A stretch of 23,457 nt of DNA from RGEC01 sp964626685 (GTDB lineage: Bacteria; Bacteroidota; Bacteroidia; NS11-12g; UBA955), in assembly GCA_964626685.1 (NCBI GenBank), contig CAZVJY010000024.1, positions 1-23,457 of the forward strand, read 5' to 3'. This document shows, piece after piece, positions 15,815 through 23,376 of this stretch; position 1 is the stretch's first letter; each line of letters begins with the position of its first letter. The notes beneath the pieces were generated by a model. The model saw only the letters and a list, made by a program, of their open reading frames with translations, did not search any database and was not told the origin of the DNA. A program made the position numbers and the translations under genes.

Positions 15815-16873
15815 TTAAAATTGGAGTTTAGCGGTAAGCAATCCTGCATGAAATCCTGAGTTTATTGGCATAAACTCCAAAAAAGCACTGGCATCCTGTT
15901 CGTTTTCAAAACGTCCTATAACCACTTTTACCAGGGAACTACCCTTTTTTCTGCCAATTACGGCAGGTATCCCCGCCTTCTTCCAGCTGTTACATTCAAT
16001 TTCAGCCAGTTTTATAGTCAGGTAGGAACCACCGCAAATAAATACGGTCCCTTTTCCATTGGTGATTTGCTCCATACCCATATTCATATCTTCTTCGGTT
16101 AAAAGGGAAACGAACGCAGACGCTTTTTTATTGGATTCTGATACTGGATTTGTTTTTTCTTCAACAGCAATCTTAGTCGGTGACGATGGTAATTGTGAAG
16201 CCATCTGCATATGTTGCCGCTGACTGTTAAACAATTTGCCGAAATACACGGCTGCCGCAGAAAGACTAATTAAACAGAATGCTGCTGCAATTTTCCAGAA
16301 AATACTTTTTGATCGTTGTTGGCTAATTTTAAGTTCAACAACCTCTGCTTCTTCAATTTCTTCAGTATTTTGTGCGGAAGTATTGTCTTTTGAAACGACT
16401 TTGGTTTCTATTACAGCTACATTGGTTCTGGCATTTGTCAATCCAGTGAGTTCATTTACCTTTAAGGGGGAGAGCCCAAATGCAGTTTTGCTCAGATTTA
16501 CCGATGCGGAAGGAAGAAACAAAAGTTTTCCGTCGCTGTGAAGGAAGAAATTTCCGAGTTTTCCCAGAGGTTGACTTCTTTTACTCTTAACACAACTATT
16601 GATGGTTTCCACCAGTTCCTGAATGGATTTCTGCGCTGTGGCATAATCAATACCAAGGGTTTGTTTCCACTTGTTCAGAAGCAATCCATCATCTGTGGTG
16701 ACAGACGGGTTGAAGAAAAGCGTTTGTCCCGAGGGCTTGATTTCGCCACTGAAAGCATTGGCCGAGGCAGGGAAAGACCTGAGAAGAAATGCACCCAGAT
16801 TGGGTATAATGACGCATTCATGTTGCATCAGCAATTCAGTAATGGCATTTTCAAGTCTTTGCAAGTCGGTCAT
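15815..16873 (-). CDS. Inner-membrane protein with HU-like (CCDC81-type) and SPOR domains
   Basis: A 352-residue protein. Residues 1-60 (LLMQHECVIIPNLGAFL) and about 60-140 (ending FGLSPL) match the pair of bacterial CCDC81-type HU-like domains known from Bacteroidota; HU folds are DNA-binding or derived from DNA-binding proteins. An acidic stretch follows (EEIEEAEVVE, 171-180), then one membrane span (about 192-212), a linker, and a C-terminal SPOR domain (about 275-350, VFICGGSYL to FHAGLL), a domain that binds glycan strands of peptidoglycan stripped of stem peptides. Topology is inferred: HU domains in the cytoplasm, SPOR in the periplasm. Cys280 and Cys295 could form a disulfide. Start: ATG at 16873; the GTG at 16879 lies in the -7 box. 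It has its own promoter inside the end of the barrel gene and leads the TonB-like and folC genes. Confidence 0.82.
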   Translation of the reverse strand: MTDLQRLENAITELLMQHECVIIPNLGAFLLRSFPASANAFSGEIKPSGQTLFFNPSVTTDDGLLLNKWKQTLGIDYATAQKSIQELVETINSCVKSKRSQPLGKLGNFFLHSDGKLLFLPSASVNLSKTAFGLSPLKVNELTGLTNARTNVAVIETKVVSKDNTSAQNTEEIEEAEVVELKISQQRSKSIFWKIAAAFCLISLSAAAVYFGKLFNSQRQHMQMASQLPSSPTKIAVEEKTNPVSESNKKASAFVSLLTEEDMNMGMEQITNGKGTVFICGGSYLTIKLAEIECNSWKKAGIPAVIGRKKGSSLVKVVIGRFENEQDASAFLEFMPINSGFHAGLLTAKLQF

Positions 16874-16878
16874 AAGCA

Positions 16879-16909
16879 CAAAATTACAAGCGTTTGGTCA
16901 TAAATCAAA
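16879..16909 (-). promoter_or_regulatory. Consensus promoter (TTTG, 19 bases, TAATTTTG) for the SPOR-TonB-folC genes
   Basis: Read leftward, TTTG (16906-16909) and TAATTTTG (16879-16886) match the Bacteroidota consensus at every fixed base with the preferred 19-base spacer. The -33 box overlaps the stop codon of the barrel gene. The -7 box ends five bases before the ATG at 16873, so the transcript would start at or very near the start codon. Confidence 0.72.
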
Positions 16910-18530
16910 ATCCGGCAGAAATACCTCCCATCACGGTAAGGCCAAAGTTGTTGTATCCAAACCACTGCTGGTATCGCTGATTCAGAAGGTTGCTACCCTG
17001 TATCCATATGCGAACCAGGTTTTTTACCTTATAATCCGCACGCAGATGAATATCTGTGAATCCTTTCATCTCGAGCTGTTTATCTGATTTTAAAACAGTG
17101 TTGTAACGACGGCTCATTCCATCAACCCCTAGTTGTGCTGTTAGGTTCTTGTTGATGTAATACTGACCTGACAAAGCATACGTAAAGGAGGGGAGGTGCC
17201 AAGCCTGTAGCTGGTCGTTTGTGGTATAGTTGTTGAATTTGCAGTTTGCACCAATTCTTAGTTTTTCTCCAACAGAAAACCGCAGATCTGCGGCAAAGTA
17301 TAGGTTGTTAATGTTGTCATACACAATCTGCAGGCTATTGATGCTGTCATTGTTGGTCACAACCAACGGCATTTTGGAAGTAGTGTTGTTGCCAAATTCA
17401 ACCATAAACTGCGAGTTGTTGGTGATGCTGCCTTTTAATCCGGCAAAAACCCGCAGTTGGTCATAAGAATTGGTTATCTGCAGGCTGTCGTAGGTAAATG
17501 GCACCATCTCAGAAAATCTGCGGATAGAATTTTTACGCAGTCCTCCGTCTATACCTCCATACATTTTCATTTTCAGTCCTTCCAGTTTTTTCTCGGCCAG
17601 AATAACAGGATTTAGATAAAATAGTGGTGAAGAGGAATCGGTAAAAACCCATGTAAGGTTTAATCCGCCTGTAAAATCAATGCCCGTTTCCTTTATTTTC
17701 ATGGTTATCCGTGGGGTAGCATCCAGAAAGTATTGCTGTCTGGTGATGAAGTTTTGCCTGAACTGAAGGCTGGTTGCTTCAACCCATCCAGAAGTTCCCA
17801 GGTTGTTTATACCTGCATCCCATCCGATTTTACCGGCAAATTCTGTTTCGCTCTGATTCAGGTTGTTATAAAAGTTATTAAACATAAACCCGGCTGACAG
17901 TCCCGGCTTTTTCCCATCCCTCTTCATGTCATACAGTACATTGAAACCTGCGTTTTGTGCAGTTTTCCTTATCAGCGCAGCATCTTTTTCATAAAAGGTG
18001 TCTTTGGCAAAAAAACGATTCATGTCGCGTGTGTAGTTCAACGTCACATCCATGCTACTACGCTTGTAGTAACGGGAACCTCCCAGAAACGCCCGGTTGG
18101 TGCTAAAATCCTGCATGGTTTTTTCAGCGTCGGCACTCAAATGCTGAAATGATGCATGATAAGCCCATTTATCTGCGGCGCGGCTGCCAACAAACAGTTC
18201 CATTAGCTTGTGACCGTAATTTCCGCCACCCATTCGGGCATAGTTGGGGTTATACAAGGTGTCAAGCCCCGGTTCAAAATGTTTTACCGGAGGCAGAATG
18301 CGTGCAATTTTGCGTGTATTCCACTTAAACTCCTGTGGGAGATAACTTATATCAAACGGATATTTGCCAGCTTTGGGTACGGTAGGATCAATGAGTAGTT
18401 TGTTTGCCGATAGCAGCCGTGGTTTAAACGTAGTGGAAACAGTGGTGCCGTCGTCAAAACCACGGGTTGTCTGCGCATTCAGGCTTATGAATAAGAGCCC
18501 TGAAACTGCGGTTAATAGTGATTTGTGCAT
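16905..18530 (-). CDS. Outer-membrane beta-barrel protein, TonB-receptor-like without plug
   Basis: A 541-residue predicted outer-membrane protein of a family I recognise only in general terms. Seen here: a signal peptide ending SLNAQ near residue 20, a 60-90 residue region without strand pattern, then many alternating hydrophobic/polar segments of transmembrane-strand type. The end, NLVRIWIQGSNLLNQRYQQW followed by a short strand finishing in Phe, resembles the last strands of TonB-dependent receptors. There is no carboxypeptidase-like or plug domain and no clear TonB box, and the length is short for a 22-strand receptor. It is upstream of and on the same strand as the SPOR, TonB-like and folC genes. 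The product is probably surface-exposed; substrate and role are unknown. Confidence 0.72.
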   Translation of the reverse strand: MHKSLLTAVSGLLFISLNAQTTRGFDDGTTVSTTFKPRLLSANKLLIDPTVPKAGKYPFDISYLPQEFKWNTRKIARILPPVKHFEPGLDTLYNPNYARMGGGNYGHKLMELFVGSRAADKWAYHASFQHLSADAEKTMQDFSTNRAFLGGSRYYKRSSMDVTLNYTRDMNRFFAKDTFYEKDAALIRKTAQNAGFNVLYDMKRDGKKPGLSAGFMFNNFYNNLNQSETEFAGKIGWDAGINNLGTSGWVEATSLQFRQNFITRQQYFLDATPRITMKIKETGIDFTGGLNLTWVFTDSSSPLFYLNPVILAEKKLEGLKMKMYGGIDGGLRKNSIRRFSEMVPFTYDSLQITNSYDQLRVFAGLKGSITNNSQFMVEFGNNTTSKMPLVVTNNDSINSLQIVYDNINNLYFAADLRFSVGEKLRIGANCKFNNYTTNDQLQAWHLPSFTYALSGQYYINKNLTAQLGVDGMSRRYNTVLKSDKQLEMKGFTDIHLRADYKVKNLVRIWIQGSNLLNQRYQQWFGYNNFGLTVMGGISAGF

Positions 18531-18541
18531 ACAATGATAGG

Positions 18542-18549
18542 CAAATATA
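18542..18549 (-). promoter_or_regulatory. Candidate -7 element for the outer-membrane barrel gene
   Basis: Read leftward it is TATATTTG, a perfect -7 match ending 11 bases before the ATG at 18530. No TTTG at the -33 distance. Confidence 0.45.
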
Positions 18550-18723
18550 GATTTCTCTTTAGGGCTGTTCTTTTCGGAGTTATAGACACAGTGTGGTTAG
18601 AATGCTTGTTTTTTTGAGTGGTGTGACTATTTTTGAAAACAATATCCATGTTTATAACGGCTTCAATCGCTGTATATTGCCTACAGCTATTTCAGATTAT
18701 TGGGGCAAAATAAATTAGGTGGT

Positions 18724-18755
18724 ATTGTATTTCAAGTATCTATTTCCTATCTTTG
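18724..18755 (+). promoter_or_regulatory. rplU-rpmA promoter (ATTG, 20 bases, TATCTTTG)
   Basis: ATTG at 18724-18727, a 20-base spacer and a perfect TATCTTTG at 18748-18755. The leader to the ATG at 18791 would be about 28 bases and contains a small CCCT/AGGG inverted repeat partly upstream of the expected start. The rest of the 260-base gap back to 18530 holds the divergent -7 element and nothing else I can identify. Confidence 0.68.
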
Positions 18756-18790
18756 CAGCCCTTTTTGAGGGAAAAACTATAAATTAAGTT

Positions 18791-19135
18791 ATGTACGCCA
18801 TTGTAGAAATAGCCGGAAGGCAGTACAGGGTAGAGGAAAACAAATACCTGATTGTAAACCGCATCACAGCTAGTGAAGGTGATAACCTTACCTTTGATAA
18901 AGTGCTGATGATCAGCGACAAGGGAAAAGCAAAAGTAGGTGAACCCACCATCAAGGGTGCTGTAGTTTCAGCCACTGTAGAAAAGCACGGACGCGGAGAA
19001 AAAGTGGTTGTATTCAAAAAGAAGCGCCGCAAAGGTTACACTGTAAGAAACGGTCACCGTCAGGATTTGACCCGCATCAAAATCACCAGCATTAAAACCA
19101 AGGCAGAAAAAGCCGCAACAACCGAAGAAAATTAA
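18791..19135 (+). CDS. rplU: 50S ribosomal protein L21
   Basis: A 114-residue ribosomal protein binding 23S rRNA in the large subunit. It begins YAIVEIAGRQYRVEE and carries the basic KKKRRKGYTVRNGHRQ block typical of L21 near residues 75-92, with the C-terminal extension rich in Lys, Ala and Glu often seen in Bacteroidota. rpmA follows after five bases, the near-universal gene pair. Confidence 0.98.
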   Translation: MYAIVEIAGRQYRVEENKYLIVNRITASEGDNLTFDKVLMISDKGKAKVGEPTIKGAVVSATVEKHGRGEKVVVFKKKRRKGYTVRNGHRQDLTRIKITSIKTKAEKAATTEEN

Positions 19136-19140
19136 TCATC

Positions 19141-19401
19141 ATGGCACATAAAAAAGGTGTAGGTAGTAGTAAAAACGGTCGCGAATCTCACAGCAAACGT
19201 CTGGGAGTAAAGATTTTCGGCGGACAGGTAGTTAAAGCCGGCAACATTATCGTTCGCCAGCGTGGTACCAAACATCACCCCGATGTGAACGTAGGTATTG
19301 GAAAAGACCATACCTTGTTTGCCCTGGCTGATGGTGTGGTGCAGTTCCGCAAAACCCGCGAAGGTCGCAGCAAAGTGTCTGTAGTTCAGGCGCAGGCTTA
19401 A
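19141..19401 (+). CDS. rpmA: 50S ribosomal protein L27
   Basis: An 86-residue ribosomal protein whose N-terminus reaches the peptidyl-transferase centre. The N-terminus AHKKGVGSSKNGRESHSKR, the GGQVVKAGNIIVRQRGTK core and HPDVNVGIGKDHTLFAL are diagnostic. There is no N-terminal extension of the kind removed by a protease in Firmicutes. Co-transcribed with rplU and followed by a terminator. Confidence 0.98.
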   Translation: MAHKKGVGSSKNGRESHSKRLGVKIFGGQVVKAGNIIVRQRGTKHHPDVNVGIGKDHTLFALADGVVQFRKTREGRSKVSVVQAQA

Positions 19402-19421
19402 TTCTCATTAAAATCAATTCG

Positions 19422-19449
19422 AAGGGGCATCCGAGGGTGCCCCTTTTTT
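19422..19449 (+). terminator. Intrinsic terminator after rpmA
   Basis: Stem GGGGCA / TGCCCC, eight-base loop, then six T; 20 bases past the rpmA stop. Confidence 0.87.
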
Positions 19450-19469
19450 ATTTCCCCGAATAATCTGCC

Positions 19470-19477
19470 TAACTTTG
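19470..19477 (+). promoter_or_regulatory. Candidate -7 element directly before the thioesterase ATG
   Basis: TAACTTTG, a perfect -7 match, ends five bases before the ATG at 19483. The -33 position overlaps the T run of the rpmA terminator (TTTT or TTTA, not TTTG). The same five-base gap occurs at the promoter at 16879. Confidence 0.5.
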
Positions 19478-19482
19478 TGGCT

Positions 19483-20001
19483 ATGACGGCTAAAAACAGC
19501 AAAACACCCCGGGAATCTTACACCATTATGAATGAAATCGTGTTGCCCAATGATACCAATACCCTTGGCAACCTAATGGGAGGACGTTTGCTGCACTGGA
19601 TGGATATATGTGCCGCCATATCGGCACAGAAGCACAGCAACAATATTGTGGTGACAGCATCGGTTGACAGCGTGTCCTTTAAAGAGAGTATTCGCCTGGG
19701 CGATGTGGTTACCCTTCAGGCCTGGGTTACCCGTGCTTTCAATACATCTATGGAGGTGTATATTGAGGTTTTTGCCCAAAACATTCCGAAGGGTGAAATG
19801 ATCAGGTGCAATGAGGCTTATTATACCTTTGTTGCGCTTGACAGCCGAAACAAGCCCGCTCCGGTGCCCGAACTGAAACCTGAGACGGAGGATGAACAGA
19901 GAAAATACGAAGGGGCGCTCCGCAGAAGACAGGTGAGACTGATACTGGCAGGAAAAATGAAGCCGGAAGATGCGGTGGAACTGAAAAATCTTTTCTTATA
20001 G
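19483..20001 (+). CDS. Hotdog-fold acyl-CoA thioesterase
   Basis: A 172-residue cytoplasmic enzyme expected to hydrolyse acyl-CoA to free fatty acid and CoA. The helix segment NTLGNLMGGRLLHWMDICAA (residues 26-45, with Asn26 and Asp41) is that of the YciA/ACOT branch of the 4HBT hotdog family, and VTASVDSVSF and the strand TLQAWVTRAF follow in the expected order. One hotdog domain is present; such enzymes assemble into dimers or hexamers. The C-terminus is a charged helical extension (residues 130-172). The open frame begins at a GTG at 19477 that lies in the -7 box, so I take the ATG at 19483. It stands alone between the rpmA terminator and a weak terminator-like hairpin. Confidence 0.9.
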   Translation: MTAKNSKTPRESYTIMNEIVLPNDTNTLGNLMGGRLLHWMDICAAISAQKHSNNIVVTASVDSVSFKESIRLGDVVTLQAWVTRAFNTSMEVYIEVFAQNIPKGEMIRCNEAYYTFVALDSRNKPAPVPELKPETEDEQRKYEGALRRRQVRLILAGKMKPEDAVELKNLFL

Positions 20002-20034
20002 TCTTTAACGGCCATTTTCTTATGATTTAACTAC

Positions 20035-20069
20035 ACCTGCCCGGGAATGCAGGTCATGATTATTTTTTT
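20035..20069 (+). terminator. Weak terminator-like hairpin after the thioesterase gene
   Basis: Stem ACCTGC / GCAGGT with an eight-base loop; the T run begins eight bases after the stem, further than in a good terminator. Confidence 0.35.
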
Positions 20070-20107
20070 CCTGACAATCCAATTTCGTAGCCCCAAAAAA
20101 ATTGGCT

Positions 20108-22396
20108 ATGAAAAAGAAAAGGGCTTTTACAAAAGTTGCACTGTTTGCGTGCTCTGTGTTTTCAATTACTTCTTTACTATCGCAGGCTGTTGGCCCGGGA
20201 AAGATTGAAGGTGGGTTTGGTATAGACGCCGATCTGGCTGCGGATACGGCTTTGCACGGCAGGGCGGCTTCCACATCAGGTAAGCCCTCCGATGACTGGT
20301 TCAAATGCCGAAGGGTTAAAAGACCCGTGAATGGCTTGGGGTTGATAGATACTACCGGAGCCCATTATTTCAGAACCTTGTTAAGAACTTCAGCCGCTGC
20401 AAGACAGAATCTGGTGTTTTCCAAACCCATGTCTGTGCCAAAACTTAGCCGCAGCAATGGAACTATTTTATTGGACGCGCTGTATGCCCGCGATCAGGCG
20501 GATGTGGACAAAACATCCATTACTGGCCCGGGTGGTGTGAAACTGATTGATAATCCCGGTACATGGATTATAGGTAGCTCCAGCATGGCGGCAAAAACCG
20601 ATATACTTGAATTTTTCAGCCACATGCGCAGAAAAGGCAGTACAGTGAAAGATTCCCTGTTTTTTTACTTTGGTGTAGCCATTTTTGGAACCACCGGATC
20701 TAAAAATGTATCTGCTGAATTATTTGTGCGTGATGTGCGTTTGGATACTATACAGGGCAAACTGGTAAACCTGGGTTCTCAGGGCGGCAGGTCTGCGTGG
20801 TGGCTGCAGTCTTCCGGCAAAGTAACAGGAATTGGTGATATGGCCGTAATAATGGATTATACCGGTGGCGTGTTCACGCTAAAACCCCAGGTTTGGGTCA
20901 GAAAATCAACCTATGACAGCTTTAGAAACGGAAGCGGAAGGCTGCCGGTTAATTTTCTATTTGGAAATTTCTATGGGCAGGGTACCTTGCCCGGCAGTTT
21001 CGGATATGCTGAAATTTTACCCAGAAATGGCGGTTCCGCCCTTGTAGCACAGGGTACTGCAAATGATCTGTTCAATTGTATGAATACACCCTGGGGATCA
21101 GCATCGGCCGGTGGATACGCCTGGGATAGCATTTACACTTTAAACCAGTTTATTGAAATGTCTGTCAATTTTACAGCCCTGGGCGTAGATCCCGCTTTAT
21201 TCGATGGAATAGATCCGTGCACAACACCTTACAGAACACTTATGTTCTATAGTCAGTCGTCACTTTCACCTACATCAGCCCCCAAAGATTTTGCAGGGCC
21301 ATATCCTTTCTGGCGATATCCCCGTGTAGTAAGTAAAATTAAGGGAACAGATACACTTAATTGTACCGTAAAGAATGGTAGCATTTTTGCCGACTCGGCT
21401 TATGGACTTGCCTGGTATAAATGGACAACACCCAATGGCAGTATAACTGGTTACAATGCAGATAGTACGGCAATAACCTTTAATAAACCCGGTAAGTATA
21501 TTCTGGAATCGGCGCCTTTGAGGGGGTGTTTTACCCTTAAAGATAGCGTTATCATTCATTTGGATACAATTCGTCCTGTGGCTACTGCAAATTATTATGA
21601 TACGCTTAGCACCGGAACAGTATATACAATCAGGTTGTATGGCGGAAACACTACCTTAAGTGACAGTTTGTTGAATTCACCCATTTTTGGCACTGCAGGC
21701 GGCTACAACTGGAACTGGACCGGTCCGGGGGGATTTGCTTCTACCCAGCAAAATCCATGGATTTCAAATCCCGGCATTTATTACCTCACCATGACCAGCC
21801 GGAGAAATACCTGTTTCGATACCGCTTCTTCATTTATCATATTGCTGCCGGTAGAAATGCAACATTTTGAATGTAAACCGTATTCAGATTACATTTTACT
21901 GCGCTGGGAAACTTCACATGATGAAAATATTAAGGGATATACCATTCAGAAAGAAAACAAGGGTGTTTTTGAAAACATCGGTTTTGTTCCTGTAATCAGA
22001 TCATTGAACCCTAGCCAATGCTACTCTTTTAAAGATTTACAGCCCGTTACCGGCCGCAATACCTATAAGCTGATGCTGGAAATGCAGGCACCTGAAAACA
22101 ATCTTTCAGTTACTTGCAGTTCATTTTATGGAACTGCTGATGCCGCCAAAAGTGAATTGTTTTTGTTGGAACACCCGCTTAAAAATGCACTACGCTTCAG
22201 GGTTTCAGGCATCGTTGATCAACAACATGTAGAGGCTAAACTAAGCAATATGACAGGTGCGGTAATTCGAAAGCAGACCTTCAGAAACGGTAACAGTGCT
22301 GAATGGATGGCATTTGAAGAAATCCCTCAGGGTGTTTACACGCTCTCGGTTTCGTATAACGAAAACAAATGGATTCGAAAAGTGATTGTAAAGTAG
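20108..22396 (+). CDS. Secreted protein with type IX (type A) C-terminal sorting domain
   Basis: A 762-residue exported protein of unknown function. Seen here: a basic N-terminus and signal peptide ending around SLLSQA; a large N-terminal region (about 40-420) with little I recognise, containing strings of Ser/Gly/Thr-rich strands such as residues near WIIGSSSMAAKTDILEFFSH; Ig/PKD-like repeats about 430-600, the second with YNWNWTGPGGFASTQQNPW and paired cysteines; a fibronectin-III-like module opening LLPVEMQHFECKP and IKGYTIQKE; and a C-terminal domain of about 75 residues (LEHPLKNALRF, AKLSNMTGAVI, QGVYTLSVSY, WIRKVIVK) that matches type A sorting domains. It should pass through the SprA translocon and be processed by PorU, both represented by partners in this window. 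Adhesive or surface-structure roles are likely but unproven. Start: ATG at 20108; a TTG at 20102 would add two residues. Confidence 0.85.
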   Translation: MKKKRAFTKVALFACSVFSITSLLSQAVGPGKIEGGFGIDADLAADTALHGRAASTSGKPSDDWFKCRRVKRPVNGLGLIDTTGAHYFRTLLRTSAAARQNLVFSKPMSVPKLSRSNGTILLDALYARDQADVDKTSITGPGGVKLIDNPGTWIIGSSSMAAKTDILEFFSHMRRKGSTVKDSLFFYFGVAIFGTTGSKNVSAELFVRDVRLDTIQGKLVNLGSQGGRSAWWLQSSGKVTGIGDMAVIMDYTGGVFTLKPQVWVRKSTYDSFRNGSGRLPVNFLFGNFYGQGTLPGSFGYAEILPRNGGSALVAQGTANDLFNCMNTPWGSASAGGYAWDSIYTLNQFIEMSVNFTALGVDPALFDGIDPCTTPYRTLMFYSQSSLSPTSAPKDFAGPYPFWRYPRVVSKIKGTDTLNCTVKNGSIFADSAYGLAWYKWTTPNGSITGYNADSTAITFNKPGKYILESAPLRGCFTLKDSVIIHLDTIRPVATANYYDTLSTGTVYTIRLYGGNTTLSDSLLNSPIFGTAGGYNWNWTGPGGFASTQQNPWISNPGIYYLTMTSRRNTCFDTASSFIILLPVEMQHFECKPYSDYILLRWETSHDENIKGYTIQKENKGVFENIGFVPVIRSLNPSQCYSFKDLQPVTGRNTYKLMLEMQAPENNLSVTCSSFYGTADAAKSELFLLEHPLKNALRFRVSGIVDQQHVEAKLSNMTGAVIRKQTFRNGNSAEWMAFEEIPQGVYTLSVSYNENKWIRKVIVK

Positions 22397-22402
22397 GTTC
22401 TG

Positions 22403-23365
22403 TTATTTCATAAGTCCGATTTCTCGCAGACGCTCGTGTAAGAAATCAATAGCGGTGCAGTCTTCATACTTCTTGGGATTGTCTTCGCTGATGCAGCTCT
22501 CAAGACATGCAAGTGAAACTTCGGGCCTGGGATGCATAAAGAATGGTATGGAGTACCGGGGAAGGTGCCATTGCTCACGGGGTGGATTTACTACCCTGTG
22601 AGTAGTGCTTCTAAGACGATCATTGGTTAATCGCTGTAACATATCGCCAACGTTCACAATGATGTGGTCTTGCACCTCGGTTACCCCAACATAAACTCCC
22701 TGTCTGCTTAATACCTCCAGTCCGTCAGCACTCGCGCCAACCAGCAAAGTGATGAGGTTGATGTCTTCATGTTCGCCGGCGCGAATAGAGCCATTGGGTT
22801 CGGAATTTATGGGTGGATAGTGAATGGGACGTAAAATACTGTTGCCATTATGAACTTTATCATCGAAATAGTTTTCCGGTTGGTTCAGATACAAGGCCAA
22901 GGCTCGCAGCATATGCAATCCGGTGCTTTCCAATGCTCTGTAAATTTCTTTACCGACGTTGTTGAAAGCCGGAATTTCATTTACAAATTTGTTGGCTGGA
23001 TAATAATCTTTGAGGGAATCGCCATCCTCTACCCATTGACCAAAGTGCCAAAATTCTTTTAAATCACCGGCATTGGAGTTTTTTGCGTGTTCTTTTCCAA
23101 AACCGGTATACCCTCGCTGTCCACCGCCTTCTGAATCGTCGTATTGTAGTTTTGTTTCCAGCGGTAGTGCAAAAAAGGCTTCAACCTGTTTGTAAAGTTC
23201 TTTGAGTAAATCATTATCTACACCATGGTTTTTGATAGCTACAAATCCAATGTCCTCATAGGCCTTTCCAAGTTGCTGTACAAACTGCATTTTTTGTGAA
23301 ACGCTTCCATGGGTAAAGTCAGCCAGGTCCAGTTTAGGAACAGCAGAAAGATATTGTGTAGTCAA
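22403..23365 (-). CDS. 2OG-Fe(II) oxygenase, isopenicillin N synthase-like
   Basis: A protein of about 320 residues of the non-haem iron, 2-oxoglutarate-dependent dioxygenase family. Seen here: an N-terminal DIOX_N-type domain (AYEDIGFVAIKNHGV near 35-49) and the double-stranded beta-helix core with iron ligands His199 and Asp201 in EHEDINLITLL and His256 in STTHRVV, and the 2-oxoglutarate-binding Arg270 and Ser272 in PRYSIPFFMHP. The substrate is unknown; homologues in ordinary bacteria are rarely linked to antibiotic synthesis. The only start in frame downstream of the nearest stop is TTG at 23363-23365, which is unusual; no ATG occurs before the conserved region. A membrane-protein reading frame ends 11 bases upstream, suggesting a shared transcript. 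It ends six bases from the convergent cargo gene, with no terminator visible between. Confidence 0.88.
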   Translation of the reverse strand: MTTQYLSAVPKLDLADFTHGSVSQKMQFVQQLGKAYEDIGFVAIKNHGVDNDLLKELYKQVEAFFALPLETKLQYDDSEGGGQRGYTGFGKEHAKNSNAGDLKEFWHFGQWVEDGDSLKDYYPANKFVNEIPAFNNVGKEIYRALESTGLHMLRALALYLNQPENYFDDKVHNGNSILRPIHYPPINSEPNGSIRAGEHEDINLITLLVGASADGLEVLSRQGVYVGVTEVQDHIIVNVGDMLQRLTNDRLRSTTHRVVNPPREQWHLPRYSIPFFMHPRPEVSLACLESCISEDNPKKYEDCTAIDFLHERLREIGLMK

Positions 23366-23376
23366 AGTGTAAAGTT

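Noticed and set aside
16538..17087. Overlapping plus-strand open frames of 121 and 138 codons
   Set aside because: They run antisense across the SPOR gene promoter and the end of the barrel gene, show no domain or signal sequence, and conflict with a consensus promoter on the other strand.
18550..18720. Possible small RNA or leader between the barrel gene and rplU
   Set aside because: No stable hairpin followed by a T run and no conserved leader motif is visible; only the flanking promoter elements are supported.
22403..23365. Antibiotic biosynthesis (isopenicillin N synthase) gene cluster
   Set aside because: Only a family-level oxygenase is present; no peptide synthetase, acyltransferase or other biosynthetic gene accompanies it.
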